Shown: in pieces, positions 31,457-43,566 of the stretch
How the letters are laid out: each line of letters begins with the position of its first letter
Position numbering within the stretch: position 1 is the first letter of the stretch
Assembly: GCA_905221605.1 (NCBI GenBank)
Contig: CAJNDS010000201.1
Location: 126,001 to 190,000 of the forward strand
Direction: 5' to 3'
DNA length: 64,000 bases
Source of the DNA: Symbiodinium natans
Lineage: Eukaryota > Sar > Dinophyceae > Suessiales > Symbiodiniaceae
Notes under the pieces: generated by a model
Databases searched by the model: none
What the model was told of the DNA's origin: nothing
What the model saw: only the letters and a program-made list of their open reading frames with translations
Program-made: the position numbers and the translations under genes

Positions 31457-32734
31457 ATGGCGGTTCCAGTGCAGCCACCTCCCGCCATGGCGCGCTGCAG
31501 CTCGTTAGCGTCAGAGTTTTGCAAGAACCATGCTTTGAGTCTTCCCGGCCGTATCTCTGCACGTTTACATTGGACAATGGCCCTGCAATTCCTTCATGGG
31601 ATGAGCCGGCTGCTTCTGACACCATCCACGAGAAGCCTTCGGAGCACTATAGTTGTGTGCTCAAAGCAGGCGCAATGGTCACAATCTGCTGGCTTGTTGC
31701 GGTTCCTCGCAGACATCAACAGCTTCAATGCTGTGATGCACGCGCAGGGCAAGTGTGATTTGTGGCAGCAGGCAGAGACAACCCTTGGCGGCTTGAGGCC
31801 GAAGCGGGTCAAGCCGGATCTCATCACGCTGAACACGCTCATCGCAGCGTTTGCGCGTCAAGACTGGACCAGGGCCATGCGCACGCTCAGCACATGCTTG
31901 CAAGGGAAAGCGTCTGGCGATGTGGTGACTTTCAGCACAGCCATCAGCGCTTGTGGTGAAGCCGCCTGCTGGCAGGCTGCCCTGACTTTGTTTTACAGAC
32001 ACGTCGCGCAAAGTGCCGTGGCCTGCAGTGCTGTCATCAAGTCTTTTAGGCCCTTGGGTCAATGGTTGCGTGCTCTCGTTGCCGGCAAAAGCTTCCTGCG
32101 TCACAACCGAGTTGTCACCAACGCTTGCATCGGCACATGCCAACGGCGTGGCCTTTGGCAAGAATCGCTGATCTTGCTCGGTGGTATAACGGAACCTGGA
32201 CCTGTGAGCTGCACCGCTGCTTTAAGTGCCTGTGAAGCAGCATACAAGTGGGAGGTCGGACTGCAACTGCTGTATGGTATGCACAAAGGCCGCATCCTCC
32301 CGGATGTAGGTTGTGTCAACGCCGCCATGAGCGGAGCTGTCACCAGCTCGAGATGGGAAGTTGCTGAGCGCTGCCACGAGTGGATGATGGGCACCATCTT
32401 AGTGCCAGATTCGCGAAGTGAAGCTGTGAGAATGAATTCGGCTGCCCAGTCTGGGCAATGGGCGCATGCGCTTCGAATGCTGATGTGGCGCAACCATCCC
32501 GCTGGTCAGGTCATGTACAATTCTGCACTGTGTGCATGCGAAAAGGGTGGCTGCTGGCGGCATTGCCTGCAGCTTGCACGTGCCGTTCAAGCCTTTCGCT
32601 TGGAGCTGGAGGATTGCGGGTGCAATTCTGTTATGGCTGGTTGTGCAGTATCGAGGCCCTGGCTCTGGGATGGGTTGATTCGAACCGTTTTGTCTTTATC
32701 TTATTGTTTTGATTTTTTTTATTTTGCCTACTAG
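31457..32734 (+). CDS. Pentatricopeptide repeat (PPR) protein 2, intronless
   Basis: Intact single-exon frame of 425 codons from ATG. PPR-type units are seen from about residue 85 on: DINSFNAVMHAQGKCDLW, DLITLNTLIAAFARQDW, DVVTFSTAISACGEAACW, PVSCTAALSACEAAYKWE, DVGCVNAAMSGAVTSSRW and QVMYNSALCACEKGGCW. The protein probably binds organelle RNA. The last 20 residues (VLSLSYCFDFFYFAY) come from a T-rich stretch and are unlike a PPR, so the genuine stop may be lost or the end may be 3' UTR read-through. It follows PPR 1 on the same strand after about 550 bases, but the sequences are not close copies. Confidence 0.85.
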   Translation: MAVPVQPPPAMARCSSLASEFCKNHALSLPGRISARLHWTMALQFLHGMSRLLLTPSTRSLRSTIVVCSKQAQWSQSAGLLRFLADINSFNAVMHAQGKCDLWQQAETTLGGLRPKRVKPDLITLNTLIAAFARQDWTRAMRTLSTCLQGKASGDVVTFSTAISACGEAACWQAALTLFYRHVAQSAVACSAVIKSFRPLGQWLRALVAGKSFLRHNRVVTNACIGTCQRRGLWQESLILLGGITEPGPVSCTAALSACEAAYKWEVGLQLLYGMHKGRILPDVGCVNAAMSGAVTSSRWEVAERCHEWMMGTILVPDSRSEAVRMNSAAQSGQWAHALRMLMWRNHPAGQVMYNSALCACEKGGCWRHCLQLARAVQAFRLELEDCGCNSVMAGCAVSRPWLWDGLIRTVLSLSYCFDFFYFAY

Positions 32735-32929
32735 GGTCTAGCGGAACTACCTCTGAAACCGAGTTCGCCGTCCGAGGAATTATAGGCTCCGGCAGAGAAA
32801 TAGGAAGATTGTTCCAGCGCAGGGCGGCGATTCAGACAATGCCAGGCGACATCTGCAAAGTAGTCCTGAGAAAACAATGACAAGCAAATTCATGAAAAGA
32901 ACTCTAATTTGCAAGTTTATGTTCTTTAG

Positions 32930-33200
32930 GGTGTACTGGTCAAATCTTTCAGGGCATTCAGGGTGTTTAGAGATTTTAGTTCTTAGGAATTGTAGGGGTT
33001 GTTCTCAAAGAGGGTTTGATATGGTTTGGGCTTGAATGCTTGGGGGTTTAAGACAGGTTTTGGTGTGGTATTTAGGGTTGGGCGTAGGCTTATTGCCTTT
33101 TATGGCTGTCAGGGGTTATCGTTCAGGCTAGAAAGCTTTGTGTTTAGGTGCCTTGGGGGCTTTGTTAGGGTTTAGTCAGTTAGGGTTTAGTCAGCTTTGT
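32930..33200. repeat. Degenerate TTTAGGG-type (telomere-like) repeats
   Basis: Scattered gggttt, tagggttt and ttagggttg motifs, including two near-identical gttagggtttagtcag units at 33167-33193, make a G/T-rich strand like decayed telomere sequence of the TTTAGGG class. Confidence 0.5.
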
Positions 33201-33980
33201 GCTTGATTTTCCCTTGAGTTCGCAGATGTTTGGAGGTTGATTGTTTTCTCTGCCGAGGTTTTAATATTCTCCCGATGACGGCACATCGCACATGCCACCC
33301 ACAGGAGCACGATCCAAGGCCCAAAGACGACGACAGTTCTGCACTGCACACAGAGCATGCGCACGGGACCACAACGCCGAATCTCGCGAAATTCAAGCCC
33401 CCTAGCGAAACAGGCGCGCAAGCGAAGCCGTCCAAGGGCCGAGAGGACGGAACTTACGCCTCTGGCATGCCTTTTTCGCCACACCGAGCGATTGAGGCAT
33501 GAATGTGCAAGGGCTTCACAACCCCATGATACCCCATGTGTTTACTTTGGCCCCTTCCTCACTTCCGCTTGTTATCTCCCTGCGGTGGGGGGTGGGGGGT
33601 GAGACGATGCTTTCAACGCATTTCAACGACACGGCAGCGAGTCTGGAGGCAACGATGGGAAAGAAGAGGCGTGATTCAAGGTAGATGACGAAGCGCGGAT
33701 GGGAGCTTATGGGCCACCTGTGTATCAAAGCAGCTGGGAGAATGTTCCTTCCGCAAGGTGCAGGACTCGCCGTGGTGTCTGACCTCACAATGTTCTGGAG
33801 TTCTGAAGGCAAAAGGGGCCCTGCCCTTACATGAGGTGCACGAATGAGACGGACGAGCCAGACGGAGGAACCAGACCGAACGACCCATACTGCAAACCTT
33901 TTGCTTGAGTTCGGAAGGGTTATTGAAGGTATTTGACAGTAACGCGGCGCATAAAAGGAGCGATTTGTAGCGGTTGCTGA
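33201..33980. other. No gene seen
   Basis: A GC-richer island at 33270-33490 is open on both strands but has no recognisable motif. Confidence 0.45.
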
Positions 33981-33989
33981 AGACAGGTG

Positions 33990-34214
33990 TGACGGGAGTC
34001 TGTGCTATGTTGTGCGGCGAGGCAGTGGCAATGGGTGCTGCGCCTTTTTGATGTTTTTGCAGATCTGGGCCTTGGCAGCGCTTGCACCTACACTGTAGCC
34101 ATCGGCAGCGCGGAGCAAGCCATGCACTGGCGAGTCTTCTGTGGCCTCGCAGGTTCACTGGATGCTGACCGCCTAGGGTTGACTAAGTCGGCAAGCAAGA
34201 ATTTGCAAGTATAG
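33990..34214 (+). pseudogene. PPR gene remnant
   Basis: The frame from 34002 reads CCAARQWQWVLRLFDVFAD, then ACTYTVAIGSAEQAMHW, which is one and a half PPR units like those of the two upstream PPR genes. It then stops at 34214. No longer frame continues on either side, so it is a fragment. Confidence 0.5.
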
Positions 34215-35270
34215 CGTTCTCACTGATTCTCATTGATGGTGAAGGCAAGTTTGCTGCAGCCTAGTAGGATTTGGGCGGCTATTGGTTGCCAAAATTGCCT
34301 TTGCGCTTGGCCCTGACTTTTCTGAAATAGTGTGGAACCCGCCAAGGCATGTAGTGTGAATCCTGTGCTTCCAAGTCTCTCCAGGCCTGGCCCTCCGGGC
34401 CCCGGACCTCCAGGCCCTCCGCGGCCAGTGCCAGGCAAGGTTGGAAGAGAGCAGCTTGAGAAATGTTCAAGTGTTTTGGTGGGGGCGGAAGGGGGAGGGG
34501 GCGTGTGAAACCTGCAGGCCTGGAAGGCAGTTTGACCTGCGGCGCTGGGACTGGAAACTTCGGCGTGTTCCAGCTTCAGTTCACGTGCTCATGCAGAATA
34601 GGAAGAAGACAAGACTACAGCAGAATTTTTAAGATGCTTCGAATCTGCACAAGTCTGAGGCCAACGCCCTCATTCGCGCATGGTCAACCGCTGCCTTCGG
34701 CTGCGACGTCAGCTGTGGCCGAGGTTCCCTCTGCATGCTCATTGCAGGTGCAGCTTGATTGTTGAAACTTGCGCTGCAGCTGCAGCCTAATTCATTGAAA
34801 GGCATCGCTGCACTCCGCCTTCACGTTGCAAGCTACAGGTGGTCCACCACCCAGTACCCTTGCGTCTGCCTGCTGTGTGCATGCGTGCATGTTTGTATGT
34901 GTGTGTGTGTGTGCTTGTGCAACTACATAGTATTTTTGCCACTAGTGACTGCGGTCCATGAAGTTGCTCATCGTGGACGCGGGGGGTAAGGCATGATCTC
35001 CGACGAAGTTACGGAGATTGAGGGGAAGCACTGGTTGGCCATCATACCCTCATTCCCACGTGATCCTTTAATCTGGGGTTACCCGCGACGCAGTAACTTT
35101 CTGACATCTTGTAGTGACCCTCTGAAATTTGCCCTGCAGTGTGCGCGAGTGCTGGGTGGGTGGCAAAAGAAAAAGGATTCTTTAGAGATAGTTGGATAGT
35201 TGGATCGATCTTATCTGCTCTGTGCCTTGGTTTCGAGATTCAAACTTCGGATCGACACACCTCGAGTTTT
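34215..35270. other. No gene seen
   Basis: It includes a short (GT)n tract near 34894-34914. Open frames lack motifs. Confidence 0.45.
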
Positions 35271-35277
35271 TCAATGT

Positions 35278-35374
35278 CCTAGTGACCCGGCATACATATT
35301 GAAGTGACCTCAGATTCTTTCGAGTGCCTTAGCACCTCGGCATACATTTAAGTGACTCCGGATGACTTCGAGTG
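35278..35374. repeat. Two tandem copies of a 47-49 bp unit
   Basis: cct-agtgacccggcatacat...cttcgagtg is followed by cct-tagcacctcggcatacat...cttcgagtg, with about 80 percent identity by eye. Confidence 0.6.
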
Positions 35375-35502
35375 CCTACGAATGCCTTCCAGTGTCTTTG
35401 GGTATCGGCCTAAGACCTAAGAATGCAACTCGGCCATAACTTAGTAGCTATTGGGGATGAACCCGTCTTTAACAGGCATTGTGTGGTGTGACTCAATCTG
35501 AG

Positions 35503-36345
<843 letters not shown>

Positions 36346-37240
36346 TGAGTGCTCCATGCAGCATGTGCTGCAGGGGGCCCCCATGGCAAGAATACTGCCA
36401 GACTGATGAAGTACAGCAGGCAGTGCTGCCGCGGCGTCCGTGGTGTCCGTAGGGCGTGGCTGGCTTGAGTTGCGACACTTTTATCATACATTCTTACTTT
36501 CTATTCATGTTACGAATATATGAATATTATAAACATGACAAGCAGAGGGCCCTTGGAGGATTGACACACATTCACAAACGATGCCAGGGCGGCTGGTGCT
36601 CGGCGAGCTTCCCACCCAGAATGATAGTGAGAACGTGCTATGTCAGACTGGGCCAAACAGTCCAGGTGAACTCCCCTGGCCCTGCATTCGTGCGTTCCTG
36701 AATTCTTGCTCTCTCAATATGACAAATGTTGAGAATTTGCGCATCCTTCGTGAACTCCGGATTGTGGCTGGAGCAGTCAGTGCCAGATGATTCCAGTTAG
36801 GCGCAGCCAGACGAAGCAGAGGGCAGCAACCCAGAAGGCAAGCAGAGATGAAGTGCACCAGTCGAGGGCCGAGGGCAACGGTTTTTCGCCACGCATCCAT
36901 TTTGCAGGTCGTGGAGAAAGCAGCAGTGTCTTGGACATGTATGTTTCTGGCCATGGGGTACAGAATATGGCGTGGAACCTCTGGCATGTATGTGTCTATG
37001 CCCGTGAGGTCCGAACAGAAAGATATCTTCCCTGAAGAGTCTCTCTGAGTCAGGCACCAGCAGTGCTGTGATAGGGCGAGTTCATTCGGGAGAAAGGGCT
37101 CCCGAGCATGGCGTAAGGGAGTACCCCAAGACCTCCAGAAAGTATCTCCTTTTTCCCCACCCTCGGTGTGGGGTTGTTAGATTTTAAACTCAACTCTTCT
37201 CCTCGCCCGAAACTCTTCTCCTCGCCCGGCCTACTCCTCG
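36346..37240. other. No gene seen
   Basis: Open frames without motifs on both strands. Confidence 0.45.
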
Positions 37241-37612
37241 CTCATCCCTGGAGTGCCCAACCAAAGTGTCCCTGGAATGCCCAACTGTAGAGAGTCCCTG
37301 GAGTGCCCAACCCCAGAGTCCACGGAGTGCCCAACCCAGAGTCTCCCTGGATTGACCAACCTTAGAGTGTCCCGGAGCACCCAGCCCCAGAGTCTAGAGC
37401 CTGCTTGGAGTGCCCAACCGCAGAGTGTCCCAGTGCCTCCCTGGAGTGCCCAACCCAGAGTCTCCTGGATTGGATTCCCAGAGTGCCTAGTTTCAGCGTC
37501 TCCCTGGAGTGCCCAACCCCAGAGTATTTTTGGAGTGCCCAAGCCCAGAATCTCCCCTGCCCAACCCCAGAGTCTCCCTGGAGTGCCCAACCCCAGAGTA
37601 TCTCTACCAAGA
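37240..37612. repeat. Minisatellite, unit about 26-30 bp (ccctggagtgcccaacccca)
   Basis: About a dozen degenerate copies of gagtgcccaacc(c)cagagtctccctg. Variable unit length shifts the frame, yet both strands remain open through it (+ 37253-37849, giving repeated LECPTPES-like peptides). I regard this as non-coding repeat. Confidence 0.85.
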
Positions 37613-38386
37613 GAGGGTGGGGACGTTCGAAGTAAATGTGGTTTGCTTTCTTTGCGAAGCCTTGACGAGGTCACGAAGCGACTGATTGAATTTACAAGTC
37701 CAAAAGTTCCCTGCTTATCGTTTGGCATTTGTTTTGTCTCATCGCCTTCACACAGCCTGGAATCACTGGCAACATGTGAGGGATTGGTGGCTGGCTTCTG
37801 TTGGCATCATCTTAGACATGCAGACATCGCACACCCTCGCGAAACATGAAAGCAAAGATGTTTTCTAAGAATAATTCACCATACCCCAAACCCATATGGG
37901 GATGTATGATATAAGTCTAAGGGAGGATGTTCCCATACCCGCAAATTCCTTTCAAGGGTATGCCCAAGGGGCATGTTGAATAGTTCATGATGTTTCAGTT
38001 TGCCGCATTCCAAGCGGCCAGACTCTCAGACCAGCGCTTCCCGGATCCTCGTGGTGTATCAGTGCACCCAGCTGCCGACTTGCCGGATCATCTCCGCATC
38101 TCGCACCCCAAGGAGACAGTGCTGCCAGCGAAGGAGTTTGTTGCAAGATGTTGCAAACCAGGTCTACACACATGATGCTTGACAGGCCGGCGGTAAGATT
38201 GCGGCAGGTTCCAGAGAAGTGTCAACTCGCATGAGGACTTGCAGGTAATTCAGATCTCCATAGGCCCTCCAAGAGTGGCTGAGAGATCAAAATGAAGGTG
38301 GTAGCTCGAGGGTATCCTTGAGGGTACACAGTATACTACTTTTCAGCTGCTGTACAGCCGCAGTGGTTTGCAGATTGGTCAGCTGA
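37613..38386. other. No gene seen
   Basis: No coding pattern beyond short frames. Confidence 0.45.
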
Positions 38387-39256
38387 ATGCCATGTAAAAG
38401 TGTAAAATTTACGCAGAGCACCGCGCGACGTACCTGTTGTGATGTAGGGGTGCCGGTGCAGGAAATCCTCATCTTATTCTTCTGCTTGTTTACACTGCCC
38501 CTTCCACCTGCCATATTGGATTCAAGGTCAGGAGACCTGAAGGTTTCCTTGCTTAGGGATCTGTCCTGGGCGATGGTACAGGGCCAAGGTCTCTCTGCAT
38601 GGAGCAAGAACCACAATGAAGATCAAGATGTCTCCGAAGAGAGTTGTGCCAATGTACTCAAGCAGCGCTTGCAGAGCAAGCCGCGGATGACACAGTGGCT
38701 TCGATGGCTGCTTGGTCCGCTTGCCCTTGCCTTCTACATCTATGGACCAAAGATCACACATGCGCCTGTGCTCTTCACAGTTGTTGTAGCAGTTGCCTTA
38801 CCTGGGAAGCGAAGTCTTTCCTGTACCAGATTGGGACTGACAGATGCTCAGCCTTATCTTTGGCATGGCCACCTTGCTCGTACCTTGCGCTGGCACTTGC
38901 AACGATGGCGGCTCTATGTGAAGTGGACCGCTGACCGTGTGGACCAGGATCTGCACGGCGTCTGGCGCCGTGTGCTCCCACTCTCACCGCGACAGGCCCT
39001 TGCGCGGGCCGTCCATGGAGAGAGTCGCAGCCTGCTTGGCTATCATACCGCGGCATCTGCTGGCTTCCTGCTTCCACCGGAGGTGGTTGCTTGCAGCTAT
39101 CTCCCTGAACCCGGCCTTCGAGCCCATACTGTCCGGCTCTTGAAAGAACAGTGGGAAAGCGAAGCCCGGCAGTTGGCGCCCATCCCTGAACTGAGCGAAA
39201 GAAGGAAAGGCACCTGGAAGAGCCTTGCATGCATTGCCCTCGGTGTCTGGGAATAG
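38387..39256 (+). CDS. Hypothetical membrane-associated protein
   Basis: Single open frame of 289 codons from ATG. Two hydrophobic stretches are visible: residues 26-44 (EILILFFCLFTLPLPPAIL) and 103-139 (WLRWLLGPLALAFYIYG, then APVLFTVVVAVAL). The C-terminal 150 residues are basic and helical (RTLRWHLQRWRLYVKW, ALARAVHGESRSLLGYH, LRAHTVRLLKEQWESEA). The start may be a splice acceptor at CAG 38460 rather than the ATG, since the first 24 residues look weaker. No family recognised. The opposite strand is partly open (38984-39424), but the + strand codon pattern is more coherent. Confidence 0.5.
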   Translation: MPCKSVKFTQSTARRTCCDVGVPVQEILILFFCLFTLPLPPAILDSRSGDLKVSLLRDLSWAMVQGQGLSAWSKNHNEDQDVSEESCANVLKQRLQSKPRMTQWLRWLLGPLALAFYIYGPKITHAPVLFTVVVAVALPGKRSLSCTRLGLTDAQPYLWHGHLARTLRWHLQRWRLYVKWTADRVDQDLHGVWRRVLPLSPRQALARAVHGESRSLLGYHTAASAGFLLPPEVVACSYLPEPGLRAHTVRLLKEQWESEARQLAPIPELSERRKGTWKSLACIALGVWE

Positions 39257-40790
39257 AAAGCACGTGCCTACATCTCCACGTGCAAAGATTGTGCCTGCAC
39301 AGCGGCTTGGGTAGCTATGCAGCCGCATCTCCTCTTGTAAGTACTGGAACCGGTAGGGGCATGCGGCAACGCGTCTGGTAAGCCGAAGCAATGCCTTCAC
39401 AAGGACCTTAATTCGATCATGCAACAGACAAGCTTGACGTCTGTTCGCCTCAGTTCGCCAAATGTATCCAAATGTTTAAGCATACGTGCCAATGCTTTGT
39501 AGAGTGCTGTCCAGGCCAATCGTTGATGGCCTGCTGGCAGCTGACAGAAGCATCAATTTTTGTTCTGCCAACAAGGATTTCACCCTGCACTGACAACGTA
39601 TTGCCACACTTTTTGCTTACTCTTCTGTGTTGCTGCATGGCCGGAAGGCCATGCGGCCCTCTGCCGAGAAACTGTGGATTAAAGACCGCAGCGAAGAGAA
39701 ACCAGGCTTGATGGGACGTGGTGGCAGCGAGCAATGGTGATGCAGATGTATGCAAATCCTCCAACCGACTGGATCGTGCTCGTGTGTTCGCAGCTTGGTC
39801 TGGGTTCAACGGTAGCAGCAAATCATGCTGGCACATCCCATTCAGCGGTTGCATGTGCCGGCAGCCAGGCCCAATCCCGCAAGTTCTGGGGCAAACTTTG
39901 TGCAGGTCATCCTGTTCTCGATAGGTTTGCAGCGGCAGGATCTCTTTTTCGGATCCGAGGCAGGACAAGCTGTACTAGCATGCGCTAGCATTGGAGAAAG
40001 CTGCCTTCCGAGTTGATGCGAGGAAAGGGGCCTGCTAGCTCGCTCCTGGGACCCTTGTGTTCGTTTCCAGTTTGAACTTCCGGTTTGTGGAACGCACCAT
40101 CTGCTGAGGCACAGTTGCCAGCACAAAGTCTGGTGCGCAATCGCCAGCCGCTCCTTTTACGTGGAGGCCTTAGTTGGACGGTTCCTCGAGGTTTTCCCAC
40201 GAGCCCCGGCCGACTCCGAACTTGCAACTTTTTGATCTTGAACGAGGGGGGGGGGAATCTTTTCGAGGCCACATGGAAGAGCAGCGGTGCCAGGCAACCG
40301 TCTGCTCCAAGTCAATGTGCTCATTTCTCAAAAGTATGGTCCCCCTTCGGGGTACCCTAAATATATTAGGGGCCGCCTTATAATCAGGATTAGGGGCCGC
40401 CTTATAATCAGGACCCCAAAAGGAACCATAATTTGGAGCCCACATGCAGTGGGCAGCGGTTGCCGTGAGTGTGATGGCCTGTGTGGCTTTCGCTTTTCAG
40501 GTTTGCAGAGCCAGGCGCCAGCATCTCGATCTCCACGCATCTCCACAGATCAGCGAGGGCCTCCGAGTCGCCCTTCGGAGAACTGGGACCAAGGACGGAG
40601 GCGACTTTCAACCTGGCGCATTGCACTGAGATACGCAGACCTCAGATAGCATGGAAGTGTGGGCATCCATGGAGCATCCATGGGGCATCCATGCCCTAGG
40701 AGTGGCCAGCACAGGATGAGAGTTGGCCAGGGCCATTGTGCATCGTCAGGGCTTCCCGTCAGGGCTCATTGTCAGCTTGGCCATGCCTAG
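39257..40790. other. No confidently assigned gene
   Basis: It holds a 62-codon frame from ATG at 40444 with an N-terminal hydrophobic stretch (WAAVAVSVMACVAFAF), which could be a signal-anchor exon of the gene continuing at 40791. Other open frames lack motifs. Confidence 0.35.
40366..40413. repeat. 24-bp tandem repeat, two perfect copies
   Basis: ttaggggccgccttataatcagga is present at 40366-40389 and 40390-40413. Confidence 0.95.
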
Positions 40791-40964
40791 TCAGGCAAAT
40801 ACAAAGGCAAAACGTTCGCCGAGATTTATGCGGAGGCTCGTCCCAGTGAGCAGATGCTTGACCTCAAACCTTGTCAACTTCAGGACCCACAGTACTGCAA
40901 GTGGGCGTGCGACATCGCGCTGCGCGTGGCTCATGACCTGAAAGTGCAAATGGAGGCTAGCTAG
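40791..40964 (+). CDS. Terminal exon with a GKYKGKTF...YCKWA module (DUF3820-like)
   Basis: After TAG at 40790 the frame reads SGKYKGKTFAEIYAE, then LQDPQYCKWACDIALRVAHD, and stops at 40964. The G-K-(Y/H)-KG-x-TF-x9-20-Y-x-x-W arrangement is found in short modules of many algal proteins and in the DUF3820 family, often next to nuclease or zinc-finger domains. Function unknown. Upstream exons are not identified. Confidence 0.5.
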   Translation, partial: SGKYKGKTFAEIYAEARPSEQMLDLKPCQLQDPQYCKWACDIALRVAHDLKVQMEAS

Positions 40965-42540
40965 CCAAGTCAAAATCTGGCTCAGGACGGGAGAGAACAC
41001 CAATGACTCGCTCAAAGTCTTTGCTGCTTTCGTGCAGCACAGGCCAAACCAGCTGAAGACGTGGTTTAGAGTCTAGAGTTTTCGAGCGGTGGCATGGAGC
41101 AGCCGTAGCTGCTGCCAGGTGGCTCCTGGCCGTTCGTGATTTGTGCCGTCAAGCCCGGCCGAATAGCTTGAGAAGTCAGCGCTTGGTCGATGCCCCAGTG
41201 AAGCAAGACCTCCTTGAAGTCGGTATTTGGCCATGGGCAGGCTGTCACTGGTCAGCCAGATGAGATTACGTGGAGACCTAAACAGCCTGAATGCCATGAT
41301 GATTCCATGGTTTCCCTACTGCCCCCCCCCCCCCCCTTATACTACCCCCCTTAATTTCCCCCCCTTTAACAACCTTAAAGTAGGCTTAATTGTCCCTAAA
41401 TAGATTTAATTATGGGGCAACCCAGGGGGGGTGGGGGGTAGAAGAGAAGGGGGGTAGTGGGGGAACCCATGATGTGCATGGAGCCGTGGTTCGAGCAGCT
41501 TATCGAGTGAGGCGTGAGCTGCTCGAGGGTTTCATCCGCATCCTGGGTGGTGAGGCGTTGGCATCGAGTTCTTGTCAGTCTGAAGTGTGGACTGCATGTA
41601 GTGTCTCTTCGACGCATGGCCTGCAGGTAGTTTCTCAAGTTCGCGCCTGAGATACCATACTGAGGAGAGGTGGCCAGCGCCTGGTGACCGGAATGAGCTT
41701 CTTCAGGTCTCCCCCGGTTCGAAACCGCCAGCGACTGGGGTGGCTTCCAGCTCAAGTGGATGTGACTTGATGAGTGGCTGTGAAGCGAGAAAGATGCTCA
41801 TGCAACCATGCCCTTCAAGCATTGGCAGCCAGACCGATTGGCAAGGTGGTTGCGGGTTCTACGCTGTATGGCGGAAAGCCTGTGCAAGAAAGCTCGAAGC
41901 TGGAGAAGGCTGAAGCTGGATCGTCCGTGGAATGCTGCTGCCTCTGATGCCTCTGATGCCACTTGGACAGCTCGGGATAGGCAGCCGCTGCCGGAGTACC
42001 TGTCATGACCATGGAGGATCTTCGGCGTTTGGCTACCCAGGCCCAGCGGTTGCCTTCTCTCTTGTGCTCTTGCACTGCACTTGCGCTGTGGCTCTGGTTG
42101 TCTGAGGTTCCGGCCAATGAGAGCAAGTCGTAGGACTGCTGCCGAAAAAGAAGTGCGCACCTCTCACCTCGTCTCGGCGGCAAGCGACAAGCAGCCGCAT
42201 GATGCCGCATGATGCCGCACGCATGTTTTCAATCCGTGAACTTAAACAGTGGCTGCCTCATCTTCAGGTTTTTGCAACCCAACATAGGTGAAGTCTGACA
42301 TAACTCGCACAATGACGAAGGAGTATCCATCTGTGTAGAACCCAGTCAGATTAGTGTCAATCTTCGGTGCAGAGCTTGAAAGCGGTTCGACCTCGTCCCA
42401 ATGGAGCTTGCAGCGCGCAGGCATGCAAGCCGAGGCGAATCAAGTGCTGCCATCTGCGATCTTTTCTCATCCTTTGTCGTTTGCATGCCGTGAGTAGGAG
42501 AGCTCCTCTGATAGTGATGTTGACTCCGCCTCGCCCTTAC
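40965..42540. other. No confidently assigned gene
   Basis: A small frame at 42004-42129 (MTMEDLRRLATQAQRL) may be an exon. A foldback element lies at 41305-41475 (listed separately). Confidence 0.4.
41305..41475. repeat. Foldback element with C-run/G-run arms
   Basis: The left arm catggtttccctactgcccc (41312-41331) is matched in reverse complement by the right arm ggggtagtgggggaacccatg near 41452-41472, with several mismatches. The arms flank an AT-rich centre of about 110 bases that also contains cccccc and gggggg runs. It may be a MITE-like insertion. Confidence 0.5.
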
Positions 42541-42559
42541 TGTGCAGCTTCAGCAAATG

Positions 42560-43566
42560 CATTTGTTTCAGCTGCGGGGGTTGCCATGTGTTCTGCACCG
42601 GAGCCTCCCCCCAGCAGAAGCGTTCTGTCAGTGAGGTCGAAAACTTTGCGGGATCTTCGAAGCCAGCACGACCGTTGGCCAAAGTTGCCTCAGGCTCAAG
42701 AGAGGTGCAAATGCAGAAGGCGAGGTCATTCCAGAGCTTTTTTTCTGAGATCTTCCGAGGTAGCACAGCAACCGCCGAGCAGCGGCAGCAGCAGCAGCAG
42801 CGACAGCAGTGCAGGGGTGGAGCGGGCCATTGCCGAGGCGCAGCCGACCAAAGTATGGTACCGCACAGCCCGACAAGATGATGCCAGGCGTCTCCTGACA
42901 TAAGGGTTGTTCCTCGCAATGGGGAGCCACCAGCAGAGGAGAAGGGATGCAGTTTGCAGTTTTGGAGATCACTGTCGCCACTACACAAGCCGTGACAGGA
43001 TTCCTCCGACAGCTCCAGCGACAGCATCTCTCAGGAATGGGTCTGGTCTAATGGTCATATGGCAGGGGATCCTTCAGCTTGTTGGCCCCCTTGCCTGTTG
43101 CATCTCATAGCGGTAGCAAGTTGCGACAAGCACCCGCGAGCGCCAAACGGCAATTGAAAGGCAAACAGCCGAGCTCGAACAGCTCAATCCCCTGTGGCGT
43201 CCAAGGCCAGAAGTGTGTTTGCGGCTAGCTGTTGAAGCAGAGGTTGATGAAGCAAAGTGATCAGGCAAGCAGCCCAGCAAGAACTGCATGCTCCCCCCTG
43301 TCGCCTCACAGAGTGGAGGCTAGGAATCGGCTCGTGTTCCGAACATTTTCCCAGTTTAGGGTTTGGGTTTAACATGGGCGGGATGGGAGTGAGCTGGCCA
43401 GGCAGAAAGGCCAAGCGAGCTTGACAAGGAGATGGCAGGCCTGCAGTGTCTGCTCCCTCATTGGATCAGCGAAGAAAGCGGCACTCTTAGCGCCAGCGCG
43501 CAGGCCCAACATCCGCATCAGAAGAGGTCCTCGACTCAGGAATGTCCAGTGTGTTGCACAAAGTGA
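42560..43566 (+). CDS. Unidentified multi-exon gene, coiled-coil exons
   Basis: Coding-like pieces: SSEVAQQPPSSGSSSSSDSS followed by AGVERAIAEAQPTKVWYRTA (about 42753-42876); RERQTAIERQTAELEQLNPLW and PEVCLRLAVEAEVDEAK (43121-43260, a charged helix); and ELDKEMAGLQCLLPHWISEE ending STQECPVCC (43409-43566). The last CPVC pair could begin a RING or other zinc module, but no partner cysteines were found downstream. An agc/cag trinucleotide run lies at 42784-42806. Exon joins are uncertain. Confidence 0.35.
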
